DNA of 64,000 bases, from NCBI RefSeq assembly GCF_040049215.1, contig NZ_JBDZDN010000001.1, positions 620,001-684,000 of the forward strand, in the 5' to 3' direction. The position numbers were made by a program, and so were the translations under genes. A model generated the notes under the pieces. It saw only the letters and a program-made list of their open reading frames with translations. It did no database searches and was not told the origin of the DNA. This DNA is from Mesorhizobium_K sp040049215. GTDB taxonomy: Bacteria > Pseudomonadota > Alphaproteobacteria > Rhizobiales > Rhizobiaceae. Within the stretch, counting starts at the first letter, position 1. Every line of letters begins with the position of its first letter. This document shows positions 16,403-25,879 of this stretch, piece after piece.

Positions 16403-18622
16403 TCACGCCGCCTGTTTCGCGGGGCCCTTCGCATAGGGGTCGAAGCGCTGATAGAAGGTCTCGCCCTTCGCCGCCATGTCGACGAGCAGCTTCGGCGGCT
16501 TGAACTCGGCGCCGTATTTCTTCTGCAGCGTTCTTGCGATCGCGACGAACTCCTTGGCGCCGATGCCGTCGATGTAGGACAGCGCGCCGCCGGTGAAGGG
16601 CGCGAAGCCGAAAGCCAGGATCGAGCCGACGTCCGCCTCGCGCGGGTCGGTGACGATGCCCTCCTCCATGACGCGCGACGCCTCCAGCGCGATGGTCATG
16701 AGGAAGCGCCGCTTCAACTCCTCATAGTCGACGTCCTCGGGCCGCTTCTGGGGATAGAGGTCCTTCAGCCCGGGCCACAGTTTCTTCTTCGCCGGCTTGG
16801 GCGGATAGTCGTAAAAACCCTTGCCGTTCTTGCGTCCGAAGCGGCCATGCCTGTCGACCAGCGTGTCGATGAGCTTCATCTGTTCGGAATCGACCGCTTT
16901 TTCACCCAGATCCCGCGCAGTCTGCTTCATGATCTTCTGCGCGAGGTCGACCGCCGTCTCGTCGGTCAGCGCCAGCGGGCCGACCGGCATGCCGGCAGCC
17001 TTGGCCGCGTTTTCGATCATCGGCGCCGGCACGCCCTCGATCAGCATCTTGTAGGCTTCCGACATATAGCGCAGCACGCAGCGGTTGACGTAGAAGCCGC
17101 GCGTGTCGTTGACCACGACCGGCGTCTTCTTGATGGCGCGGACATAGTCGATCGCGGTCGCCAGGGCCTGATCGCCGGTCTTCTTGCCCAAAATGATCTC
17201 GACCAGCATCATGCGGTCGACCGGCGAGAAGAAATGGATGCCGATGAAATTTTTCGGCCGCGCGGAATTCTTCGCCAGCGACGTGATCGGGATCGTCGAG
17301 GTGTTGGAGGCAAAGATCGCACTGGCTTTCAGAGCGGCTTCGGCCTTCTCGGTCGCGATCTTCTTGACGCCCGAATCCTCGAACACGGCCTCGATGACGA
17401 GGTCGGCTCCGGCAAGGTCGGCGTAGTCGGCCGACGGCGTGATCAGCGACAGCAGCTTCTCCTTCTCCTCGGGCTTGGCGCGGCCCTTCTTCACGGCATC
17501 CGAGATCAGGCCGTCCGAATGCGCCTTGCCCTTCTCGGCCGCCTCCATGTCGCGGTCGATCAGCACGACCGGAATGCCGGCCTTCGCCGTGACATAGGCG
17601 ATGCCTGCGCCCATGAAGCCGGCGCCGATGACGCCGATCTTCTTGAACTTGGTCTCCGGCACGCCGGCCGGACGGCGCGCACCCTTGTTCAGCTCCTGCA
17701 GCGACACGAAGAGCGAGCGGATCATCGCCGCCGCTTCCTTCGTCTGCAGGATCTCGGTGAAATAGCGCTGCTCGATGCGCAAAGCCGTGTCGAACGGAAC
17801 CAGCAGGCCCTCATAGACGCATTTCAGGATCGCCGCGGCGGCGGGGTAGTTGCCGTAGGTTTCGCGGCGCAGGATGGCGATCGCCGGCGGCCAGAGGTTG
17901 GCGCCGGCCGCCGAATAGATCGGACCGCCGGGCAGCTTGAAGCCCTTCTCGTCCCAGGGCGCCACCGGCTTGAGGCCGTTCCTGATCATTGCCTTCGCCG
18001 CATCGATCAGTTTGTCGGCCGGGGCGATCTCGTGGATCAGGCCCATGGCCTTGGCCTTCTGCGGCGATAGCTGCTGGCCCGAGGTCATCATCTGCAGCGC
18101 CTGCTGCTGGTCGGTGAGGCGCGGCACGCGCTGGGTGCCGCCGGCGCCCGGGAAGAGACCCACCTTCACCTCGGGCAGCGCCATCTTCACCTTGTCGCTG
18201 TCAGCCGCGACGCGACCGTGGCAGGCGAGCGAAAGCTCGAAGGCGCCGCCCATGCAGGCCCCGTTGATCGCCGACACCCACGGCTTGCCTGATGTTTCCA
18301 GCTTGCGGCAGAGCGAGCCCATGCGACCGACTCCGTCGAAGAGCAGCTTGGCTGCCTTCTCCGGATTCTTCGCCTTCTCCTTCTGGAACAGGCCAAGCAT
18401 CTTCTGCAGCATGGCGAGGTCGGCGCCGCCGGAAAAACTGTCCTTGCCGGAGGTGATGACGGCGCCTTTGACGCCGGCATCCGCGACAACCGCGTCGATG
18501 ATCTTCTCCAGCTCGTCCATCACCTCCTCGGTGATGACGTTCATCGAGCGGTCCGGCATGTCCCATGTAACGAGCGTTATGCCGTCGGCGTCGGTTTCAA
18601 CGGTGAAATTGAGATAGCTCAT
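16403..18622 (-). CDS. fadJ: Fatty-acid oxidation multifunctional enzyme (enoyl-CoA hydratase / 3-hydroxyacyl-CoA dehydrogenase)
   Basis: 739 residues from ATG at MSYLNFTVET, preceded by GGGGAAGG. The N-terminal crotonase domain (about 1-190) has the oxyanion-hole strand TSGKDSFSGGADLAML and the signature INGACMGGAFELSLACHGRVA, then KVGLFPGAGGTQRVPRL. The NAD-binding domain begins near residue 320 (IGVIGAGFMGAGIAYVTAKAG) and includes ASNTSTIPIT and GIHFFSPVDRMMLVEII, followed by the C-terminal dimerisation domains. It hydrates trans-2-enoyl-CoA and oxidises the L-3-hydroxyacyl-CoA. It is the last gene of the beta-oxidation operon, 29 bases after the cupin gene. The alpha subunit length and order match FadB/FadJ. 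Confidence 0.95.
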   Translation of the reverse strand: MSYLNFTVETDADGITLVTWDMPDRSMNVITEEVMDELEKIIDAVVADAGVKGAVITSGKDSFSGGADLAMLQKMLGLFQKEKAKNPEKAAKLLFDGVGRMGSLCRKLETSGKPWVSAINGACMGGAFELSLACHGRVAADSDKVKMALPEVKVGLFPGAGGTQRVPRLTDQQQALQMMTSGQQLSPQKAKAMGLIHEIAPADKLIDAAKAMIRNGLKPVAPWDEKGFKLPGGPIYSAAGANLWPPAIAILRRETYGNYPAAAAILKCVYEGLLVPFDTALRIEQRYFTEILQTKEAAAMIRSLFVSLQELNKGARRPAGVPETKFKKIGVIGAGFMGAGIAYVTAKAGIPVVLIDRDMEAAEKGKAHSDGLISDAVKKGRAKPEEKEKLLSLITPSADYADLAGADLVIEAVFEDSGVKKIATEKAEAALKASAIFASNTSTIPITSLAKNSARPKNFIGIHFFSPVDRMMLVEIILGKKTGDQALATAIDYVRAIKKTPVVVNDTRGFYVNRCVLRYMSEAYKMLIEGVPAPMIENAAKAAGMPVGPLALTDETAVDLAQKIMKQTARDLGEKAVDSEQMKLIDTLVDRHGRFGRKNGKGFYDYPPKPAKKKLWPGLKDLYPQKRPEDVDYEELKRRFLMTIALEASRVMEEGIVTDPREADVGSILAFGFAPFTGGALSYIDGIGAKEFVAIARTLQKKYGAEFKPPKLLVDMAAKGETFYQRFDPYAKGPAKQAA

Positions 18623-18651
18623 ATGACCTTCCCCAAAATGTCGGCGCGGCA

Positions 18652-19110
18652 TCAATAGGGTGTGCCGTCCTTGCGTGTGTATCGTGTGGAGCGGCTGTCG
18701 ACCTCGACCCGCATATCGATGTCGGAATATTCGGCGGTCTCGACCGGTGCGCGGGTCCCGACCTCGAGCAGAACGACCTCGGATCCGCTCCTGTTGACAA
18801 TGTGGTGGCCGTTGCGAACGCCTGCCTTGAAGCCGGCTGCATCGCCGGCCAACAGAATCGTCTCGCCGCCGTTCTCGACCAACGTCGCCTCACCCGACAG
18901 GATGTAGACGAATTCGTCCTCGTTATGGTGCCAGTGGCGATGCGCTGTCGCCGCGCCGGGAGCGAGCGTGGTGAGATTGACGCCGAACTGGGTCAGTCCC
19001 ACCGCGTTGCCCAGGCGCTTGCGGAAGCGGCCTTCAACCAGCTTACGGAAGGGCTCCGGATAACCGGTGCCACCCTTCCGTTCGATCGCTTCGATCTCGA
19101 TCTTCGGCAT
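18652..19110 (-). CDS. Cupin-domain protein
   Basis: 152 residues, a single small cupin barrel. Metal-binding motif 1 is HRHWHHNEDEFVYILSG, giving two or three His and a Glu, and motif 2 is near GHHIVNRSGSEVVLLEVG. The protein starts 3 bases after the thiolase stop and ends 29 bases before fadJ, so it belongs to the beta-oxidation operon. Its role is unknown; single-domain cupins may be small isomerases, dioxygenases or sensors. No DNA-binding domain is attached. Confidence 0.85.
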   Translation of the reverse strand: MPKIEIEAIERKGGTGYPEPFRKLVEGRFRKRLGNAVGLTQFGVNLTTLAPGAATAHRHWHHNEDEFVYILSGEATLVENGGETILLAGDAAGFKAGVRNGHHIVNRSGSEVVLLEVGTRAPVETAEYSDIDMRVEVDSRSTRYTRKDGTPY

Positions 19111-19113
19111 TCC

Positions 19114-20322
<1,209 letters not shown>

Positions 20323-20337
20323 CAATGGCTCCTATCG

Positions 20338-20877
20338 TTAGTCTTTCTTAGGCATCAATCTTTCGAGAAGCGGTATCAGGTCCGCATCTCGTTCGTCCTC
20401 GCTCTTCCAGGCAAATGCGGGACTGTTCCAGAGCAGTTCCTCATTCATTGCCTGAACGTCCTCTTGGAGCCGGACCATTTTCGCGTCGCGGTCACATTCT
20501 TCGTCGGCAGACGCATCCGGCGAACCGTAAATACGTCTGACGATGTCCGCAGTGCGCCCCGCTTTAATTGTTTCCAATCCCGACAGGATGCCCTTCCGCG
20601 TATACGGATGCCATTCCAAGCTGCGGGTCCTAAACGCCGTACAGCCCTGCTCGATCAAGTTCACTACAACTATGTCGTTGTAATAGACGTCTTGGAAGCC
20701 CCGCGGAAACATCGGCAAATCGACCCCGAAGCGTCCGAAAAAATCGACATCGATATAGAGCGCCTCCATGGCAACCCTGTAGTTCCCGCGGTGCAGATCG
20801 CGGTCCATTGGCCAAAAGTCGAGTGTCGCCGCACCTGCGATCATAGCGACAAATCCTGCCGTGGTCGTTTTCAGCAC
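20338..20877 (-). CDS. Unknown 179-residue protein inside the beta-oxidation operon
   Basis: Starts at a GTG overlapping the TAG of the upstream acyl-CoA dehydrogenase (TAGTG) and ends 15 bases before the thiolase, so it is embedded in the operon. I do not recognise it. It has no signal peptide or membrane segment. A conserved-looking core (GRFGVDLPMFPRGFQDVYYNDI) is followed by a Leu-rich helix, a charged region with DEECDRDAK, and a C-terminal helix ending in PLLERLMPKKD. Overall acidic. The C-terminal part faintly recalls DUF4375-type proteins, but too weakly for assignment. Its GC content is clearly lower than that of the flanking genes, which suggests later acquisition. Internal ATGs at codons 12 and 24 are alternative starts. 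Confidence 0.65.
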   Translation of the reverse strand: MLKTTTAGFVAMIAGAATLDFWPMDRDLHRGNYRVAMEALYIDVDFFGRFGVDLPMFPRGFQDVYYNDIVVVNLIEQGCTAFRTRSLEWHPYTRKGILSGLETIKAGRTADIVRRIYGSPDASADEECDRDAKMVRLQEDVQAMNEELLWNSPAFAWKSEDERDADLIPLLERLMPKKD

Positions 20878-22046
20878 TACAAGCCCCGCGCGATCAGCAG
20901 TTTCATGATCTCGTTGGTGCCGCCGTAGATACGCTGCACCCGCGCGTCGCGGTACATGCGCGCGATAGGGAATTCATTCATGTAGCCATAGCCGCCGAAG
21001 AGTTGAAGGCATTCGTCGACGACTTTTCCCTGCAGCTCGGACAGCCAGTATTTCGCCATCGAGGCGGTCGCGGGATCGAGCCCGCCCGCGATGTGTCTGA
21101 TAACGCAGTCATTGTAGAAGACGCGGCCGATGGTCGCCTCGGTCTTCAGTTCGGCGAGCCGGAACTGGGTGTTCTGGAAATCGATGATCCTCTGGCCGAA
21201 CGCCTTGCGTTCCCTGACATATTCTATGGTCAGGGCCAGCGCCCGCTCGGCCATGGCGATCGCCGTGGCGCCGATCGTCAGGCGCTCCTGCGGCAATTGT
21301 TGCATGAGCTGGACGAAGCCCTGCCCCTCCTCGCTGCCGAGCAGGTTGGCGGTCGGCACACGCACGTCGTTGAAGAACAGCTCCGACGTGTCGTTGGCCT
21401 TCAGCCCGATCTTGTCGAGGTTGCGGCCGCGCTCGAAACCCTCGACCTCGCCGGTCTCGACCACCATCAGCGAGGTGCCCTTCGCGCCCCTGTCCGGATC
21501 GGTCTTGACGACGACGATCACCAGATTGGCGAGCTGGCCGTTGGTGATAAAGGTCTTTTGGCCGTTGATGCGGTACTGGTTGCCGTCCTTCTCCGCGCGC
21601 GTCCTGACGCCCTGCAGGTCGGAGCCGGCGCCGGGCTCGGTCATGGCGATGGCGCCGATCAGCTCGCCGGTCGCCAGCCGCGGCAGCCATCTCCGCTTCT
21701 GCTCCTCGGAGCCATAGTGGAGGATGTAAGGCGCGACGATCGCATTGTGCAGTCCGATGCCGAAGCCGTCGACGCCGACATGGGCGATCGCCTCGATGAT
21801 GACGCTCTCATGCGCGTAACTGCCGCCCGCGCCGCCGTATTCTTCCGGCATCGAGGCGCAGAGCAGGCCGGCAGCGCCCGCCTTCTCCCAACTCGCGCGG
21901 TCGACCATCTCGTTCTTTTCGAACTCGTCGTAGCGCGGCGCGATCTCCTCGGCCATGAAGCGATGCGCCATGTCGTAGAGCATGCCGACCTCGTCCGCCG
22001 CCCAGGCGGGTTTCGGCAGACCGAGGATTGCGGCGGGGGAGGTCAT
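20877..22046 (-). CDS. Acyl-CoA dehydrogenase
   Basis: 389 residues from the ATG at MTSPAAILGL, whose first base overlaps the TGA of the upstream small gene (TGATG); a longer frame would run into that gene. The flavoprotein family is clear: GAIAMTEPGAGSDLQGVRTRA for the FAD/substrate loop, INGQKTFITNGQLANL, ERLTIGATAIAMAERAL, and the C-terminal QLFGGYGYMNEFPIARMYRDARVQRIYGGTNEIMK. The Glu near the end (GGTNE) or the equivalent position acts as catalytic base. It resembles isovaleryl or long/medium-chain enzymes; chain length cannot be told. Electrons pass to electron-transfer flavoprotein. Confidence 0.93.
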   Translation of the reverse strand: MTSPAAILGLPKPAWAADEVGMLYDMAHRFMAEEIAPRYDEFEKNEMVDRASWEKAGAAGLLCASMPEEYGGAGGSYAHESVIIEAIAHVGVDGFGIGLHNAIVAPYILHYGSEEQKRRWLPRLATGELIGAIAMTEPGAGSDLQGVRTRAEKDGNQYRINGQKTFITNGQLANLVIVVVKTDPDRGAKGTSLMVVETGEVEGFERGRNLDKIGLKANDTSELFFNDVRVPTANLLGSEEGQGFVQLMQQLPQERLTIGATAIAMAERALALTIEYVRERKAFGQRIIDFQNTQFRLAELKTEATIGRVFYNDCVIRHIAGGLDPATASMAKYWLSELQGKVVDECLQLFGGYGYMNEFPIARMYRDARVQRIYGGTNEIMKLLIARGL

Positions 22047-22492
22047 CAAGAAACACGCTTGGTTGCTTGGTCGGCATGGGCCTCGAGATACCAAACGAAA
22101 CAAGTGGCGTCTTCAAGATTGCCGAACGAATTCTCTACGTTCAGAGATTTTGGAAGGGCGTTACGTGCCTCGGCTACGAAATCGAACTCTTGAGTGAGTT
22201 TAGCGAACTGCCTGAGCGCTTCGGATGCTGCCATGGCAACGCGATCATTCCATGGAAGATTTTTGGGAACCGCGCGAAAAGTATCGACTTGAACCCAATA
22301 GCATTCGCAGGTGGCTGCGGGCAGGCGAAGCTGAAGCTGCCCACCAACGTTCAGCAAGTTCGCTCGCATCCCCGCCTCAATGACGTTTGGTATGTCGTGC
22401 GGCGGCCATGCGTGTTCGTTTCCGCGCAATGTGGCAGATCGTTGTAACGGCTCCGGCAGCAACTCAACGACGTGATGCCAACTAAGGGTCAT
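22046..22492 (-). CDS. Unknown 148-residue protein inside the beta-oxidation operon
   Basis: ATG start with GAGGGAAC close upstream; this ribosome site overlaps the stop of fadE. Its own TGA overlaps the start of the next acyl-CoA dehydrogenase (TGATG). I do not recognise the family. The protein is soluble, with a compact look: PPHDIPNVIEAGMRANLLNVGG, a strand LQLRLPAATCECYWVQVDTFR, a helix ALRQFAKLTQEFDFVAEAR and a C-terminal FVWYLEAH. The pattern recalls small orphan immunity-type proteins, but this is only an impression. GC content is near 50 percent, well below its neighbours. Together with the second unknown gene it brackets one acyl-CoA dehydrogenase. Confidence 0.7.
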   Translation of the reverse strand: MTLSWHHVVELLPEPLQRSATLRGNEHAWPPHDIPNVIEAGMRANLLNVGGQLQLRLPAATCECYWVQVDTFRAVPKNLPWNDRVAMAASEALRQFAKLTQEFDFVAEARNALPKSLNVENSFGNLEDATCFVWYLEAHADQATKRVS

Positions 22493-22499
22493 TGTTCCC

Positions 22500-24296
22500 T
22501 CAAAACGCCTCCGCCGGCAGCGCCATCATGGCGTCGGCGCCGGTCGAGATGCGCGCGAGATGCGCTGATGTCTCCGGCATGACGCGTTCCATGAAATAGC
22601 GGCCGGTGACGATCTTGTTCTCATAGAAGGACGCGCCCCCGTCGGCGCCTTCGGCGAGCTTGCCCTGCGCGACCTTCACCATCTGCGCCCACATGTAGCC
22701 GAGCGAAACCAGTCCGAAGAGATGCAGGAAGTCGGTCGAGGCGGCGCCCGCGTTATCGGGCTTCGCCATCGCGTTCTGCATCAGCCACATCGTCGCCGCC
22801 TGCAGGTCGTTGAGGCCCTTCTTCAGCGCCTTGGTGAACGGCGCCATCGCCCCAATGGCGCGGTTCTCCTCGCAGAATTCGCCGACCTCCTTGAAGAAGG
22901 CCTGCACGGCGCGGCCGCCGTTCAGGCCGAGCTTGCGGCCGACGAGGTCGAGCGCCTGGATGCCGTTGGCGCCCTCGTAGATCATGGCGATGCGGGCGTC
23001 GCGCACGAACTGACTCATGCCGTGCTCTTCGATATAGCCGTGGCCGCCGAACACCTGCTGCGCCATCACCGCATGCTCGAACCCCTTGTCGGTGAGCACG
23101 CCCTTGACGATCGGCGTCATCAGGCCGAGCAAATCGTCGGCCGCCTGGCGCTCCACGTCGTCACCGGAGCGATGCGCGATGTCCGACTTCAGCGCCGTCC
23201 ACAGCGCGAGCGCTCGTCCGGCCTCGTTGAACGACTTCATGGTCATCAGCGAGCGGCGGATGTCGGGGTGCACGATGATCGGGTCGGCCTTTTTGTCCGG
23301 CGCCTTGGGGCAGGACAGGGAGCGGCCCTGCAGCCGGTCCTTCGCGTAAGCCGCCGCGCCCTGGTAGGCGGCCTCGCCGACCGAAAGCCCCTGCAGGCCG
23401 ACGCCCAGCCGCGCCTCGTTCATCATCGTGAACATGGCCTTCAGGCCGCCATTGGCCTCGCCGAGCAGCCAGCCCGTCGCCTCGTCGTAGTTCATGACGC
23501 AGGTCGAGTTGCCGTGGATGCCCATTTTCTCCTCGATCGAACCGCAGGAGACGGCGTTGCGTGTCCCCGGATTGCCGGACGCGTCGAGCAAGAGCTTTGG
23601 CACGATGAAGAGCGAGATGCCCTTGGTGCCCTCGGGCGCGCCCTCGATGCGGGCGAGCACCAGGTGCACGATGTTGTCGGCCATGTCGTGCTCGCCGGCC
23701 GAGATGAATATCTTCTGGCCGGAAATCCTGTAGCTGCCGTCTCCATTCGGCACCGCCTTGGTGCGCAGGAGGCCGAGATCGGTGCCGCAATGCGGCTCGG
23801 TCAGGTTCATGGTGCCGGTCCAGGCGCCCTTGACCATCTTCGGCAGCCAGGTCGCCTTCTGCTCGTCGGTGCCGTGGGTGATGATCGCGGCGATCGCGCC
23901 CTGGGTGAGGCCCGGGTACATCATCAGCGCCATGTTGGCGGAGATCATGTATTCCGAGACGGCCGTATGAACCGCGTAGGGCAGGCCCTGACCGCCGAAC
24001 TCGGCGGGCGCCGCCAGCCCCATCCAGCCGCCCTGGCGATATTCGTCGAAGGCCTCCCTGAAACCTTTCGGCGTGGTGACCGAGCCGTCGTCATGGCGGA
24101 CGCAGCCTTCCATGTCGCCGGTCCGGTTTGTCGGCTGGATGACGTTCTCGGCGAGTTTCGCGCCCTCGCCGAGTATCGCTTCGAGCACGTCGGGCGAAGC
24201 GTCGGCAAATCCGGCGAGGTTGGAGAAGCGCTCGTAGCCGAGCACTTCGTTGAGCACGAAGAGCGTGTCGCGCACGGGGGCCGTGTAGCTCGGCAT
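22500..24296 (-). CDS. Acyl-CoA dehydrogenase, long form with C-terminal extension
   Basis: 598 residues, start fixed by GGAGGAA six bases before ATG. It is the long acyl-CoA dehydrogenase type (FadE-like, related to DmdC) with an extra C-terminal helical domain. Visible are the N-terminal helices, NLTEPHCGTDLGLLRTKA, ISGQKIFISAGEHDMADNIVHLVLARIEG, MMNEARLGVGLQGLSVGEAAYQ and the active-site segment ARIAMIYEGANGIQALDLVGRK carrying the catalytic Glu. It oxidises acyl-CoA to trans-2-enoyl-CoA with FAD. It is the first gene of the operon and has a palindromic promoter upstream, probably controlled by the MerR protein about 1 kb away. Confidence 0.93.
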   Translation of the reverse strand: MPSYTAPVRDTLFVLNEVLGYERFSNLAGFADASPDVLEAILGEGAKLAENVIQPTNRTGDMEGCVRHDDGSVTTPKGFREAFDEYRQGGWMGLAAPAEFGGQGLPYAVHTAVSEYMISANMALMMYPGLTQGAIAAIITHGTDEQKATWLPKMVKGAWTGTMNLTEPHCGTDLGLLRTKAVPNGDGSYRISGQKIFISAGEHDMADNIVHLVLARIEGAPEGTKGISLFIVPKLLLDASGNPGTRNAVSCGSIEEKMGIHGNSTCVMNYDEATGWLLGEANGGLKAMFTMMNEARLGVGLQGLSVGEAAYQGAAAYAKDRLQGRSLSCPKAPDKKADPIIVHPDIRRSLMTMKSFNEAGRALALWTALKSDIAHRSGDDVERQAADDLLGLMTPIVKGVLTDKGFEHAVMAQQVFGGHGYIEEHGMSQFVRDARIAMIYEGANGIQALDLVGRKLGLNGGRAVQAFFKEVGEFCEENRAIGAMAPFTKALKKGLNDLQAATMWLMQNAMAKPDNAGAASTDFLHLFGLVSLGYMWAQMVKVAQGKLAEGADGGASFYENKIVTGRYFMERVMPETSAHLARISTGADAMMALPAEAF

Positions 24297-24374
24297 GATT
24301 TCCTCCAGGACGGTCTTCGCGGCGGGCGGGACGCTTTTTGCAAGCTATCCCCGCCGCTTCGGGAACGTCACCCT

Positions 24375-24407
24375 AAAATATTGACGTTTACGCAAACGTC
24401 AATATTT
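24375..24407 (-). promoter_or_regulatory. Palindromic promoter/operator of the beta-oxidation operon
   Basis: Perfect inverted repeat with 14-bp arms, AAATATTGACGTTT and AAACGTCAATATTT, separated by 4 bases. Read on the minus strand it forms TTGACG-N16-TATTTT, a sigma70-type promoter with the dyad between -35 and -10, the layout bound by MerR-family proteins. The core TTGACGTTT/AAACGTCAA resembles the motif I know for LiuR-type MerR regulators of fatty-acid and branched-chain amino-acid breakdown. The symmetrical sequence also gives TTGACG-N16-TATTTC on the plus strand, toward the toxin-antitoxin genes. Confidence 0.8.
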
Positions 24408-24453
24408 CGCCGGGTAGAAATTTGCCGCCATGACGATTGTATGCCGATCATTG

Positions 24454-24471
24454 TGACGCTATTTTGCGTCA
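24454..24471 (+). promoter_or_regulatory. Candidate operator of the RES-Xre pair
   Basis: Inverted repeat TGACGC-TATTTT-GCGTCA ending 27 bases before the antitoxin ATG, with CATAAT just beyond as a possible -10 element. Such dyads overlapping the promoter are the usual autoregulatory sites of antitoxins. Confidence 0.55.
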
Positions 24472-24498
24472 TAATTTGAGGCATATCGGAGTCGCGTC

Positions 24499-24849
24499 AT
24501 GGGACTGACCCAATATTCCGACGGAGGCCTTTTCGCGCCGAACAAGATCGCGGCCGCCTTCCGCACCACCAGCGAGGAAGTCGCCCGCACGGCTGGGCTC
24601 GGCAAGGACGCAGTCCAGCGCAAGGACCGCGTCCGCTCCGACAAGACACAGCGCAGGCTGCGCGAGATGGTCGAGATCGTCAACAAGGTCGAGCCGCGCT
24701 TCGGCTCGGCACTGATGGCCTATGCCTGGTACCGGTCGGAGCCGCTACCGGGATTTTCGGGGATGACCGCCATGCAGCTTGTGCGCAGCGGCCGCGCGGG
24801 GGAGGTGCTCGACTATATCGATGCTGTCGACGCCGGCGTCCACGCCTGA
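24499..24849 (+). CDS. Xre/MbcA/ParS-type antitoxin (DUF2384)
   Basis: 116 residues. The C-terminal half holds the DUF2384 signature: a helix EMVEIVNKVEPRFGSALMAYAWYRSEPLPGFSGMTAMQLVRSGRAGEVLDYID. The N-terminal part (IAAAFRTTSEEVARTAGLGKDAV) is a helix-turn-helix. It should neutralise the RES toxin encoded 8 bases downstream and repress the pair by binding the dyad upstream. The gene order antitoxin then toxin, with near-contiguous spacing, is standard for RES-Xre systems. Confidence 0.9.
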   Translation: MGLTQYSDGGLFAPNKIAAAFRTTSEEVARTAGLGKDAVQRKDRVRSDKTQRRLREMVEIVNKVEPRFGSALMAYAWYRSEPLPGFSGMTAMQLVRSGRAGEVLDYIDAVDAGVHA

Positions 24850-24857
24850 CCTCCCGC

Positions 24858-25355
24858 ATGATCTATCGCGGTCCGCTCTGCCGCGCCCTCAATCCGATCT
24901 TTGCACGCGAGCCGCTGTCAGGCCGCGGCGCAGAACTCTATGGGGGCCGCTTCAATCCCAATCGGGTGCCGGCGCTCTACACGTCCCTGACGGTGATGAC
25001 CGCACTCAGGGAAGCCAATCAGGCGGGCAGCCTGCAGCCCACCACCCTGGTCTCCTACGAAGCCGAGATAGAGAATGTCTTCGACGGCCGTGACGAAGCG
25101 GCCTTGAAAGCCGAGGGCATGGACGCGGCCAGCCTGGCCGACGCGAGCTGGCGCGATCAGGTGAAAGTTGTCGGAGAAGCGAAGACGCAAGTCTTTGCCC
25201 ACCGGCTGGCCCAGCGGGGTTTCAACGCTCTGCTGCTCAGGAGCTTTGCCACCGGAACGACCGGAGACGATCTCAATCTCGTGCTCTGGCGCTGGGGTGA
25301 CGCTGCACCAAGCCGACTCGTTCTGATCGACGGCGAGAATCGCGTGTCGCGCTGA
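24858..25355 (+). CDS. RES-domain toxin
   Basis: 165 residues. The RES domain is named for conserved Arg, Glu and Ser residues; here YGGRFNPNRVPALYTSLTVMTALREANQ supplies the Arg, Tyr and Glu region, and LRSFATGTTGDDLNLVLW near the end the Ser region. Characterised members degrade cellular NAD+ and stop growth until the antitoxin is restored. It follows the antitoxin by 8 bases. The pair sits between the beta-oxidation operon and its probable MerR regulator. Confidence 0.9.
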   Translation: MIYRGPLCRALNPIFAREPLSGRGAELYGGRFNPNRVPALYTSLTVMTALREANQAGSLQPTTLVSYEAEIENVFDGRDEAALKAEGMDAASLADASWRDQVKVVGEAKTQVFAHRLAQRGFNALLLRSFATGTTGDDLNLVLWRWGDAAPSRLVLIDGENRVSR

Positions 25356-25364
25356 GATGACAGA

Positions 25365-25395
25365 ACCTGCGGCGCGAGGCGACGGCGCCGCAGGT
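25365..25395. terminator. Hairpin between convergent RES and MerR genes
   Basis: Perfect 10-bp inverted repeat ACCTGCGGCG / CGCCGCAGGT with an 11-base loop, midway between two convergent stop codons. It has no T-tract, so it is a structural candidate for a bidirectional terminator. Confidence 0.5.
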
Positions 25396-25414
25396 CAGTT
25401 CGTCAGTCCGAGGT

Positions 25415-25879
25415 TCAGCTCGCAACCGCGATCGGAGCGGTGCGCTCGGTCAGCATGTTGCGCACGGTCGCCATCGTGTCGGACAGCTCGGTGATCGCCT
25501 CGTCGATCGCGGCGCGCTGCTTCTGCAGGCGGGCAAGCTGCTTTTCCGACTTGTCGAGCGTCAGGCGCAATTGCTTGGTGTTGGCGCCCTTGGGATCGTA
25601 GAGATCCATGATCTGCTTAACGTCGCGCAGCGAAAAGCCTACCTTGCGACCGAGCAGGATCAGCTTGAGCCTGGCCCTGTCGCGGCGGCTGTAGAGACGG
25701 GTCGAACCGTCGCGCTTGGGGCTGATCAGGCCCTTGTCCTCGTAGAAACGAAGCGTGCGCAGCGTCACGCCGAAGGTTTTAGCCATCTCTCCGATACGTG
25801 CGTACTCTTCCTGGGAATCCACAATCGCGTCATCGTTCACGGGCACGGCTTCGCCGGCCTGGTTAAAGCTCATCATCAT
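25415..25879 (-). CDS. MerR-family transcription regulator, LiuR-like
   Basis: 154 residues from the first of three consecutive ATGs, with AAGGGAAAG upstream; a longer frame lacks a ribosome site. The MerR helix-turn-helix is clear: YARIGEMAKTFGVTLRTLRFYEDKGLISPKRDGSTRLYSRRDRARLKLIL. It is followed by a coiled-coil dimerisation helix (KQLRLTLDKSEKQLARLQKQRAAIDEAITEL). No Cys metal-binding cluster is present, so it responds to something other than thiophilic metals. Family members beside acyl-CoA dehydrogenase operons in proteobacteria repress them, and the perfect palindrome before fadE about 1 kb away is the likely target. Confidence 0.85.
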   Translation of the reverse strand: MMMSFNQAGEAVPVNDDAIVDSQEEYARIGEMAKTFGVTLRTLRFYEDKGLISPKRDGSTRLYSRRDRARLKLILLGRKVGFSLRDVKQIMDLYDPKGANTKQLRLTLDKSEKQLARLQKQRAAIDEAITELSDTMATVRNMLTERTAPIAVAS

